Of a DNA stretch of 48,366 nucleotides, positions 35,092 through 42,576 are shown piece by piece. Numbering within the stretch: the stretch's first letter is position 1; the number at the start of each line of letters is the position of its first letter. The stretch is from Phycisphaerae bacterium (GTDB taxonomy: Bacteria; Planctomycetota; Phycisphaerae; Sedimentisphaerales; Anaerobacaceae), in the NCBI GenBank assembly GCA_003553245.1, contig PWDX01000034.1, positions 1 through 48,366 of the forward strand. The letters are read 5' to 3'. Under the pieces are notes generated by a model. That model was not told the origin of the DNA and ran no database searches. It worked only from the letters and a program-made list of their open reading frames with translations. The translations under genes and the position numbers were made by a program.

Positions 35092-36238
35092 AAATATCGA
35101 TGGACAGGGATTAACCAAAAGGGAATTTCTCCAGGCGGGCTTAGGTGGATTTTGCGCACTATGTGTTGCGGGAATTGGGACCGGTGCAAATAAGGGCTAT
35201 GCCCAGACTGCTCGCAAAGGATTTTTCAGGCCAAGACCCGGCAAGTGGTTCGAAAAAGCAGACAACAATAACATCCGATGCAGATTATGCCCCTGGGAGT
35301 GTAAATTACAGCCCGGGCAAAGAGCCAGATGCCGCGTAAGAAGCAATCATGACGGCACCGGCCATACCCTGGCTTACGGAAATCCCGTCCTGGTGCAGGA
35401 AGACCCGGTCGAACGCAAACCTTTCTTTCATATTCTGCCCGGCAGCAGGGCGCTGTCGGTTTCCACGGCCGGCTGTAACCTGTCCTGCAAATTCTGCGAG
35501 GTCTGGGATATGGCGCTGGTCGATCCCGAAGAGGTCCACGCCTATGACATGCCGCCCGGAACCGTGATCGAACACGCCAAAGCGGCAAATCTGAAATCAA
35601 TAAGCTATGCTTTCGGAGAGCCGGTGGTCTTCTATGAATATATGCTTGAAACCGCGAAACTGGCCAAAAAAGCAGGGCTTTTAAACCTGCTCCACACCGC
35701 CGGTTACATACAGCCGGAGCCGCTCAAAGAGCTGATCGACAAAATCGACGCAGTTAACATCGATCTGAAAAGCTTTGATTCTGATTTTTACAGAGATGTC
35801 TGCGGCGGCAAGCTGGAGCCTGTCCTTGAATCACTTAAACTTTTAAGGCAAGCCGGGGTGCATATCGAGATCACTACCATCCTGATACCTACCCTTAATG
35901 ATGACATAAAAAAAATCGAGCAGATGTGTAAGTGGATAAAAAACGAGCTTGGTGGTGATGTGCCTATCCACTTTGCCCGCTTCTATCCGCTTTATAAACT
36001 TGCGAATCTCCCGCAGACACCCGTTTCTACGCTCGACAAAGCCCGAGAGACGGCGATGGATGCAGGCCTTGAATATGTTTATGTAGCCAGGGTTACGGGG
36101 CATGCAGGCGAGAATACATTCTGTCCGTCCTGCGGAGACACTGTGATTAAGCGGCTTGGCTTTGTCGTTGACGAAATACACCTGGCTGGGGGTAATTGTG
36201 CTCATTGCGGCGCTGCCATTCCGGGCAAATGGACATAA
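35081..36238 (+). CDS. amrS: AmmeMemoRadiSam-type radical SAM enzyme with Tat-like N-terminus
   Basis: The 385-aa protein matches the radical SAM member of the AmmeMemoRadiSam system, related to pyruvate-formate-lyase activators. A Cys-rich N-terminal part (CRLCPWECKLQPGQRARC) precedes the radical SAM motif CNLSCKFC (near residues 131-138). Later blocks ISYAFGEPVVFYEY and AVNIDLKSFD are typical, and a C-terminal zinc-finger-like pair (CPSCGD, CAHCGA) follows. The N-terminus reads LTKREFLQAGLGGFCALCVAG, like a Tat signal with KR in place of RR. The genes for the other two system members (AMMECR1- and Memo-like) are not in this window. The start is supported by GAGGAG just upstream and is translationally coupled to the preceding gene. 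Confidence 0.92.
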   Translation: MGGKNIDGQGLTKREFLQAGLGGFCALCVAGIGTGANKGYAQTARKGFFRPRPGKWFEKADNNNIRCRLCPWECKLQPGQRARCRVRSNHDGTGHTLAYGNPVLVQEDPVERKPFFHILPGSRALSVSTAGCNLSCKFCEVWDMALVDPEEVHAYDMPPGTVIEHAKAANLKSISYAFGEPVVFYEYMLETAKLAKKAGLLNLLHTAGYIQPEPLKELIDKIDAVNIDLKSFDSDFYRDVCGGKLEPVLESLKLLRQAGVHIEITTILIPTLNDDIKKIEQMCKWIKNELGGDVPIHFARFYPLYKLANLPQTPVSTLDKARETAMDAGLEYVYVARVTGHAGENTFCPSCGDTVIKRLGFVVDEIHLAGGNCAHCGAAIPGKWT

Positions 36239-36239
36239 A

Positions 36240-37298
36240 TCAGCCTAAACGGCGGCGGTGCATCTGCGCCATTGAAAGCGACCTTTCGTCCAGATTCCTA
36301 AGTCCTGTCTCCTGAGCCCATTCTATAGCCTCGAGAAACTCCTTTGAGGTTATGGAACGGGCGATGCGTTCATGTTCAAAGGCCTGATGTTCAACCCTGT
36401 ATTGAGCCATTATATTCACATAGGTATCTTTAGTGAGATTCTCAGCCACCCACTTTACAAACTCTCTCGTACCGGCTACATGGTTGGGCATTACAAGATG
36501 ACGGACCATCAGGCCACGCAGTGCAATATCGCGATCATTTTTAACAAGCTCACCGACCTGTCTGTGCATTTCAATTATTGCCTGCTGAGCCATTTCAGGG
36601 TAGTCTTTTGCTCCACCTGTAACATAGCGGGCCGATTCCTCGCCATCCATAAACTTCAGATCGGGCAGATAGATATCTACAATTCCGTCAAGCAGTTCGA
36701 TGTTTTCTTTCATCTCGTAGCCGCCGGTGTTGTAGCAAATAGGCAATCTGAGGCCTTTTTCAAATGCGATGCGGACTGCGCTGATAATATTAGGCATTAC
36801 ATGAGTAGGAGTTACTACATTGATGTTGTGGCATCCCCGCCTCTGGAGGTTGAGCATCATATCGGCCAGAGCCTCATCTGTGATCTCCTGGCCTCGACCT
36901 ACATGAGCGATAGGCCAGTTCTGACAGAATACGCATCGAAGATTACAATTGGAAAAAAATATAGTGCCGGAACCGCTTCGGCCAACCAGAGGCAGCTCTT
37001 CACCAAAGTGTGGCTGATGACTGAAAACTTTTACTTTATCGGTTGCATTGCAAAATCCCTTTTCACCGGCCTTTCGGTTTACTTCGCACCTGCGCGGACA
37101 AAGTCGGCATTTCTCAAATTTACTGTAAGCCTGCTCAACCCGTTCAGAGAGTTTCCCCTCGCTTTCAAGCTTCGCGTAAGCCGGCTGCCAGGAGTCGGAG
37201 TTTTCCTCGGCATTGGTTTTCGGTGAACAGGCTTCAAGAAAAACGGCTCCACCTGCCAAGGCCATATTTTTTATGAAAGCTCTGCGAGTAACATCCAT
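36240..37298 (-). CDS. PflX-like radical SAM protein with Tat lipoprotein-like signal
   Basis: The 352-aa protein belongs to the COG1313-type radical SAM group (PflX-like, homologous to pyruvate formate-lyase activators). The pre-cluster motif CRLCPRRCEVNRKAGEKGFC is followed by CNLRCVFC near residues 119-126, then HNINVVTPTHVMPNI, YNTGGYE and DIYLPDLKFMDG. Its N-terminus MDVTRRAFIKNMALAGGA followed by VFLEAC combines a twin-arginine signal with a lipobox. I start at ATG 37298, with GGAG eight bases upstream. It converges on amrS with a single base between the stops, and is divergent from the lipoprotein gene. Confidence 0.91.
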   Translation of the reverse strand: MDVTRRAFIKNMALAGGAVFLEACSPKTNAEENSDSWQPAYAKLESEGKLSERVEQAYSKFEKCRLCPRRCEVNRKAGEKGFCNATDKVKVFSHQPHFGEELPLVGRSGSGTIFFSNCNLRCVFCQNWPIAHVGRGQEITDEALADMMLNLQRRGCHNINVVTPTHVMPNIISAVRIAFEKGLRLPICYNTGGYEMKENIELLDGIVDIYLPDLKFMDGEESARYVTGGAKDYPEMAQQAIIEMHRQVGELVKNDRDIALRGLMVRHLVMPNHVAGTREFVKWVAENLTKDTYVNIMAQYRVEHQAFEHERIARSITSKEFLEAIEWAQETGLRNLDERSLSMAQMHRRRLG

Positions 37299-37571
37299 TT
37301 TCACAGCTCCATAATGATTAACTTCGCTGCTGCTGACCAAAGATGATTCATTATAAAAACCCCAGTAAAAGCACAGTTATCTACACCACTATGCAGTATA
37401 ACTGAACAGGGCCTTCAGGTCAAATAGAAACCGTTTGCCTTGCAAACAAACATAACAGCCGGTTATTTATCCATCATAATATACTCTTGCAATTCATCCT
37501 CAGGATTGTAAGATAAACGGGTTGTAGAAACATAAATCAAGACGATTTTATCACATTTGAAGGAGTCGATT

Positions 37572-38537
37572 ATGAAATCAGCTATTTATGTATTATCCGT
37601 TGGCGCAATTTTCATGACGCTTATGGTGGCTGGTTGTGGCCCCGAGCCCTCCGCACAGCGCCAGTCCGCGTTTATCGGCCTTGGCTTTGAGGTCGGCCAG
37701 ACGGAGTCTTACCGAGTGGTAACTGAAAATTCGCGAAGCCTCGAGTTTGGAGGCGCCCTTGAAGGACACGAAAGTATTTCAGGAGGCACTCGGGCAAGCA
37801 GTCTGGAAATGGAATTTGACCAGGAAATCCAAGGCGTTGATAATGAAGGCAATGCAGTCGCTGAAATCACCATAACAACCCTTAAGGTACGGTCCGAATC
37901 AGACGGTGATGTAGTTCTGGATTTTGACAGCGCCGCCGATGAACAGAGCCCGATGGCTGGACTGATTGGCAAAGGATATACTATAAAGATCGCCCACACC
38001 GGCGAAGTTGTCGAGGTAATGGATTTGGACCAGGCCAGAAGAGCGATAAGGGGCGGCCCCGCTAAAACCAGGCAGGGTCGAGCGCTTCTGGAGACCGACG
38101 CCGTGAAAGACAGACACGGCATTTCAAAACTTCCCGCCAAAAACATCGCAATTGGGCAGGACTGGAGCAGCGTCAAGAACTTTTCCTTTGATATGATGGG
38201 CACGCGAAACCTCGAAAGAATATACACGCTCAGGGAAATCAGAACAGCCAACGGCGAAGAAATAGCCGTTGCTGATGTCACTGCCATACCAACGGCCAGA
38301 GATGCGTCTATGGCAGATGAGGATGATCCTGTAATGTCATTTTTCGGTGAAATGTTCGATATAAGCCACGAATACGAAGGTAGTGTAAAGCTCAACCTCA
38401 CCCAAGGTAAATTAGACGCTGCCTCTGAAAAACTCATTGCGAACTGGGTTGCCGCCGGTCCCGTACATGACCAGGAAGAAGACGGTTTGCTTTATATGAC
38501 ATCTGAGGTTTTCAAAAGTATCGAAAGGCTGAAGTAG
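37572..38537 (+). CDS. Lipoprotein, resembling DUF6263-type proteins
   Basis: The ATG at 37572 has AAGGAG seven bases upstream and yields a 321-aa lipoprotein with signal MKSAIYVLSVGAIFMTLMVAGC (C22 lipidated). The mature part is rich in beta-strand-like sequence (YRVVTENSRSLEF, EMEFDQEIQGVDNEGNAVAEITITTLKV) and includes GKGYTIKIAHTGEVVEVMDL and IGQDWSS. This suggests a family of planctomycete and Bacteroidetes surface proteins similar to DUF6263, which I assign with moderate confidence. It lies 4 bp before the isoaspartyl methyltransferase gene and starts a three-gene run with it and the second spermidine-synthase-like gene. Confidence 0.72.
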   Translation: MKSAIYVLSVGAIFMTLMVAGCGPEPSAQRQSAFIGLGFEVGQTESYRVVTENSRSLEFGGALEGHESISGGTRASSLEMEFDQEIQGVDNEGNAVAEITITTLKVRSESDGDVVLDFDSAADEQSPMAGLIGKGYTIKIAHTGEVVEVMDLDQARRAIRGGPAKTRQGRALLETDAVKDRHGISKLPAKNIAIGQDWSSVKNFSFDMMGTRNLERIYTLREIRTANGEEIAVADVTAIPTARDASMADEDDPVMSFFGEMFDISHEYEGSVKLNLTQGKLDAASEKLIANWVAAGPVHDQEEDGLLYMTSEVFKSIERLK

Positions 38538-38541
38538 TTTT

Positions 38542-39423
38542 ATGGCAATGAAAAAGACACAAAGCCGGCGACAACACAAAGATAACTCTTGCGGGTTTTG
38601 CGGAAGTCTGCGATACCCTTTGATGCTATGCTTATTCGCGGGATGCCTTTTTATTTTAATTTTGCCGATTTCGGCGGGAGCGTCGAATAATGATTCTCCA
38701 GACCAGAGCCAGCCAAACGATGTGAACGAACCCGCCAAAGAGATTCCGCGTCCGAGCCACGATCATCCGTCATTTGAAGAACGAACCGAAGAACGGCTCA
38801 GGATGGTCGAGACTCAGATAACCGACAGAGGGGTTGAAGACCCTAATACTATTGCCGCGATGCAAACTGTCCCCCGGCATATGTTCGTGCGGCAGCAGGA
38901 TCGTTTCCGCGCATACAGCGATCAGCCTATGCCCATCGGTTACGGCCAGACAATTAGCCAGCCCTATATCGTTGCATATATGACTGAGAAACTGGAGCTT
39001 GACCCCAACGATGTTGTCCTCGAAATCGGAGCGGGAAGCGGCTACCACGCCGCTGTAGCCGCCGAGACGGCCCGTGCGGTTTACACCATCGAGATAGTAT
39101 CCGAGCTTGCCGAGTCCGCAGAGGAAACTCTCAGAGAGCTTGGCTATAAAAATGTCTTCGTAAAAGACGGTGACGGTTATTACGGCTGGCCTGAATTCGG
39201 CCCATATGATGCAATCGTCGTAACCGCCGCCGCGGGCTTTGTTCCGCCGCCGCTGTTGGAACAGTTAAAACCCGATGGAAAACTGGTTATGCCACTGGGA
39301 AGCCCCTATGGCATGCAGACGCTGGTCGTGGTTACGCGCGATGAGGAAAATCGCGTCCGTAGCAGGCGACTGATGCCGGTGCGTTTTGTTCCAATGACCG
39401 GACGAGCGTTAGAGAGACAATAA
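38542..39423 (+). CDS. pcm: Protein-L-isoaspartate O-methyltransferase with N-terminal signal/anchor
   Basis: PCMT repairs damaged aspartyl residues by SAM-dependent methylation. The catalytic part (about residues 85-290) is intact: MQTVPRHMFV, GYGQTISQPYIVAYM, the SAM site VLEIGAGSGYHAAVAAET near residue 158, and PYDAIVVTAAAGFVPPPLLEQL. Unusually the protein begins with a basic stretch and a hydrophobic segment at about 26-45 (PLMLCLFAGCLFILILPISAG), then a charged linker, so it is exported or membrane-anchored. It sits directly between the lipoprotein and the second spermidine-synthase-like gene (gaps of 4 and 5 bp). Confidence 0.93.
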   Translation: MAMKKTQSRRQHKDNSCGFCGSLRYPLMLCLFAGCLFILILPISAGASNNDSPDQSQPNDVNEPAKEIPRPSHDHPSFEERTEERLRMVETQITDRGVEDPNTIAAMQTVPRHMFVRQQDRFRAYSDQPMPIGYGQTISQPYIVAYMTEKLELDPNDVVLEIGAGSGYHAAVAAETARAVYTIEIVSELAESAEETLRELGYKNVFVKDGDGYYGWPEFGPYDAIVVTAAAGFVPPPLLEQLKPDGKLVMPLGSPYGMQTLVVVTRDEENRVRSRRLMPVRFVPMTGRALERQ

Positions 39424-39428
39424 CCCGC

Positions 39429-41903
39429 TTGAATAGAGTTTCTTTCGTTGCAGGGATGCCTATGCTGTGGCTTTCGATATTTCTGGTTTCCGCGGCTGTG
39501 CTGGGACTTGAGCTTACACTGGTGCGGGCGCTTTCGATAAGTCACTGGCATCACTTCTCCTACCTTGTCATAAGTACATCTCTGCTGGGCTTCGGCGCAG
39601 GGGCCGTAGCGGTCAGTTTTATACTGCGATATTTCGAAGGGCGAATTCGGCGTTGTTTATGGATTTTCGCTATCGGAATGGGCGTGGCCGCCCCTCTTAG
39701 TTTCGCCCTAGCGCAGATGGTCAATCTCGATGAGCTTCAGCTAATATGGGATTATCGACAGACCTTTTATCTTGGCCTCTATTATCTGTTGTTTTTTGTC
39801 CCGTTTTTCTTTGGTGGAGGCTTTGTCGCAGCTTCTTTTGGCGGTTTCGGCAACCAGGCCGGCAAAGTATATTTCTTTAATATGGCAGGCTCAGCCGCCG
39901 GTGCAGGTATCGCGGTTTTGCTCATGTACGGACGCTCGCCTGTTGAGCTGATCCCCTTTATCAGCGGGGCGGTCTTTCTTGCGGCATTGCTGATTTCGCT
40001 GGACTCACCAATTCGCGCAATAATCTCGGCTTTGGCGGCAGTGGCTTTTGTAGCTGTATTCAGTTCCGGCGGACTTTGGCCTCTGGAACAAACAATAAGC
40101 GAAAATAAGCCTCTGGTATATTATAAGGCACTGCCCGATGTGCGAATAGAGCATCGGCAGTACTCACCGATAGCCAGGCTCGACACAATCCGGGCGCCAA
40201 GCGTTCGTCACTTTCCGGGCTTGAGTATGTCGTATTTGGGACAGGTCCCGCAACAGGTGTTGATAATCAGCGACGCTGCCGGTATCTCAGCAGTTAATCA
40301 TTTCGAGCAAACCGCCGAGCTTGGAACTTATGACTATACCTGCTCGGCTCTGCCTTATCATCTTATCAGTGAACCGCAGGTCTGCGTCCTTCAGGCAGGG
40401 GCGGGCTCATCTGTAGGCCAGGCGCTTCTGCTGGGAGCGTCAAAAGTTACCGCCGTGGAAGTCAACGACCAGATTGTAAATCTCGTTAGCGAGCAATTAG
40501 GTGACTTTTCCGGCAATATCTACAACCGCCCCGATGTAAATATCGTTGTTGCAGAGGGCAGAACATTTCTCCATCGCTACAGAGAAAAATTCGATATTAT
40601 CACAATGACGCTCGGCGGAGGTGATGCCGGCGGAGCCGGACTCAGCTCACTCAATGAGACGCATCTTTACACAGTCGAAGCGATTAGCAGAGCTATGCAA
40701 AGACTCAATGACAACGGCCTGCTAAGTATAAATCTCGGCTTGAAATCGCCCCCAAGGGACAGTCTGAAGATGATCGCCACGGTGACGCAGGTTCTTGAGT
40801 CGCGTGACGACATAGCCGACCCAGCCAAACACATAGCTATAATACGAAGCTGGGCTGACGCGACTATAATAGTTTCACCTAAGCCGCTTAGTGCCGAAAA
40901 TCTCGCCAAAATTCGGGCCTTTACCGATATGCGGTCTTTTGACCTGGTTTACCTGCCAGACATTGAGCCGGATGAAATAAACATTTTCCACGCTCTCGAT
41001 GAGCCGGTTTACCACGAAGGCGCTATGGAGATAATCACCGGCGACGCTGAGAGGTTCTTTAACGATTACGCCTATAATATCCGCCCTGCCGTTGACGACA
41101 GACCTTACTTTTTCGATTTCTTCCGTTGGCAGGGAGTGCCTGTAATGATACGCGAAGTTCCGGAACAATGGCTCACCCTTTCGGAGTGGGGATATCTCGT
41201 GCTGGTCGCTACATTGGCACAGGCCCTGGCCGCCAGTGCGATATTCATAATACTGCCGGTCTGGGTGGCAAAACCCATACGCAAAGCTGGAAAAGGTAAG
41301 GCCTCGGTAATGGCATACTTTCTGCTGCTCGGCCTTGCGTATATGCTCCTTGAAATGGGTTTCATTCAAAAGCTTACATTGTTGATTGGCCATCCGGTTT
41401 TCGGCGTAGCCGTTACGCTAGTTGGTTTTCTTGGTTTTTCCGGTTTGGGCGCTCTGGCAGGCAGGTGGATACTATCACGATGGACCGCCGGCGAAACTTC
41501 TCCGGCCAGACGCAGCCGGGCCGGCACGCTGCTGATCAGATGCGCAATAGCCGTAACGATTGTCGTAGCGTTGCTGGAATTGCTGCTGCTGGCAATCGGC
41601 TTTGAGTGGCTGGCGGGATTCGACCGCACAGCAAGGATAGCCGTTGGGCTGGTTATTACCGCCGTGCCTGCGTTCTTTATGGGTATGCCGCTGCCCACCG
41701 CCATAAACTTTTTATATGAAAACAGACGCCGACTTATCCCCTGGGCCTGGAGCGTCAACGGCTTTGCATCCGTAAACGGCGCGGTTCTGGGAACTATGCT
41801 GGCAATATCAGCAGGTTTTAACAATCTGGTAATCGTGGCATTATGCGCCTACCTCTTAGCCGCCGTCATAGCCCCGCGCGTCTGCGGACAGGATAATAAC
41901 TGA
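39429..41903 (+). CDS. Membrane protein with spermidine-synthase-like domain (second copy, degenerate active site)
   Basis: It has the same overall layout as the first copy: hydrophobic N-terminal block, Rossmann-like domain (VLQAGAGSSVGQALLLGASKVTAVEVND near 319) and C-terminal hydrophobic block (MAYFLLLGLAYMLLEMGFIQ, then several helices). The block that should carry the catalytic Asp-x-x-Asp-Pro reads FDIITMTLGGGDAGGAG here, so aminopropyl transfer seems unlikely. The start is uncertain: TTG 39429 reaches back 6 bp from the PCMT stop, but ATG 39462 has AGGG six bases upstream. It is co-transcribed with the lipoprotein and PCMT genes. Confidence 0.86.
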   Translation: MNRVSFVAGMPMLWLSIFLVSAAVLGLELTLVRALSISHWHHFSYLVISTSLLGFGAGAVAVSFILRYFEGRIRRCLWIFAIGMGVAAPLSFALAQMVNLDELQLIWDYRQTFYLGLYYLLFFVPFFFGGGFVAASFGGFGNQAGKVYFFNMAGSAAGAGIAVLLMYGRSPVELIPFISGAVFLAALLISLDSPIRAIISALAAVAFVAVFSSGGLWPLEQTISENKPLVYYKALPDVRIEHRQYSPIARLDTIRAPSVRHFPGLSMSYLGQVPQQVLIISDAAGISAVNHFEQTAELGTYDYTCSALPYHLISEPQVCVLQAGAGSSVGQALLLGASKVTAVEVNDQIVNLVSEQLGDFSGNIYNRPDVNIVVAEGRTFLHRYREKFDIITMTLGGGDAGGAGLSSLNETHLYTVEAISRAMQRLNDNGLLSINLGLKSPPRDSLKMIATVTQVLESRDDIADPAKHIAIIRSWADATIIVSPKPLSAENLAKIRAFTDMRSFDLVYLPDIEPDEINIFHALDEPVYHEGAMEIITGDAERFFNDYAYNIRPAVDDRPYFFDFFRWQGVPVMIREVPEQWLTLSEWGYLVLVATLAQALAASAIFIILPVWVAKPIRKAGKGKASVMAYFLLLGLAYMLLEMGFIQKLTLLIGHPVFGVAVTLVGFLGFSGLGALAGRWILSRWTAGETSPARRSRAGTLLIRCAIAVTIVVALLELLLLAIGFEWLAGFDRTARIAVGLVITAVPAFFMGMPLPTAINFLYENRRRLIPWAWSVNGFASVNGAVLGTMLAISAGFNNLVIVALCAYLLAAVIAPRVCGQDNN

Positions 41904-42093
41904 CCATAAAGGCAGAACAAAAGCTTCTTATTGCTGCAATGCCCGGCATAGTTTACAACCACATATCGAAAGTAAAAATTATCATCCCTTTTTTGAGGAG
42001 AGGTATTTCATCCTGTCAGAGTAACTTTTTTCTTTGTTTTTGGGCTGAAAAAGCATTTTGTGGAAAAAGTTTCAATAAAAATTATTTTCCTGC

Positions 42094-42122
42094 TTGACAA
42101 TTCTATATATGTCGAATATGTT
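42094..42122 (+). promoter_or_regulatory. Promoter upstream of the BlaI-type repressor
   Basis: TTGACA (42094-42099) and TATGTT (42117-42122) are separated by 17 bases, a near-consensus sigma-70 promoter 31 bases before the repressor start. Around the -10 box short inverted elements TCGAA and TTCGA occur, spaced by about 14 bases (42112-42135). They could be operator half-sites for autoregulation as in BlaI systems, but they do not match the classical TACA-N-TGTA operator exactly. Confidence 0.6.
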
Positions 42123-42153
42123 CTAATTAGTTCGATAAAAGGAGACTGTCAAC

Positions 42154-42552
42154 ATGGCAAGAACAAAACAAAAAATCGACTCTAACCCTGAACTTACCGA
42201 AGCTGAGTGGGCAATTATGGAAATTGTCTGGCAAAATGAACCCTGTGCGGCAGGAACAGTTCAGGAAGCTCTGAAGAAAAGCAAAGACTGGGCTTACAGC
42301 ACTGTAAAAACAACAATGGACCGCATGACCGATAAAGGTCTGCTAAAAATTACAAAAATCCGCAACCTACAGCTTTTCAGCTCAAGAATCAGTAAAGACG
42401 ACGCGAGAAAATGCGAATTTCGAAAAATGCTCAAACGCGCTTTCGACGGTGCCCTTACTCCTATGATGCAGTTTTTGGTTGAGCAAGAAGAATTGAGTAA
42501 AAACGATTTGAATCAACTTCGCCAATGTGTGGAAAATGCCCGAAAGAAATAA
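42154..42552 (+). CDS. BlaI/MecI/CopY family transcriptional repressor
   Basis: This 132-aa winged-helix repressor has the N-terminal domain LTEAEWAIMEIVWQ, AYSTVKTTMDRMTDKGLL with the recognition helix, and a C-terminal dimerisation helix. In known pairs the membrane peptidase partner (BlaR1-like) triggers cleavage of the repressor after sensing a signal. Here the M56 peptidase gene follows 24 bp downstream, a match for such a pair. The promoter above and GGAGACTG (ribosome-binding site) fit. No beta-lactamase is nearby, so the signal is unlikely to be simply penicillin. Confidence 0.93.
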   Translation: MARTKQKIDSNPELTEAEWAIMEIVWQNEPCAAGTVQEALKKSKDWAYSTVKTTMDRMTDKGLLKITKIRNLQLFSSRISKDDARKCEFRKMLKRAFDGALTPMMQFLVEQEELSKNDLNQLRQCVENARKK

Positions 42553-42576
42553 ATCTAATCATAGGAGGCCTTAAAA

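Noticed and set aside
36372-37226. 284-aa plus-strand frame opposite the PflX-like gene
   Set aside because: It is antisense to a convincing radical SAM protein and shows no domain.
37709-38437. 242-aa minus-strand frame opposite the lipoprotein gene
   Set aside because: It is Ser/Leu-rich shadow sequence. The plus-strand frame has a clear lipoprotein signal and ribosome-binding site.
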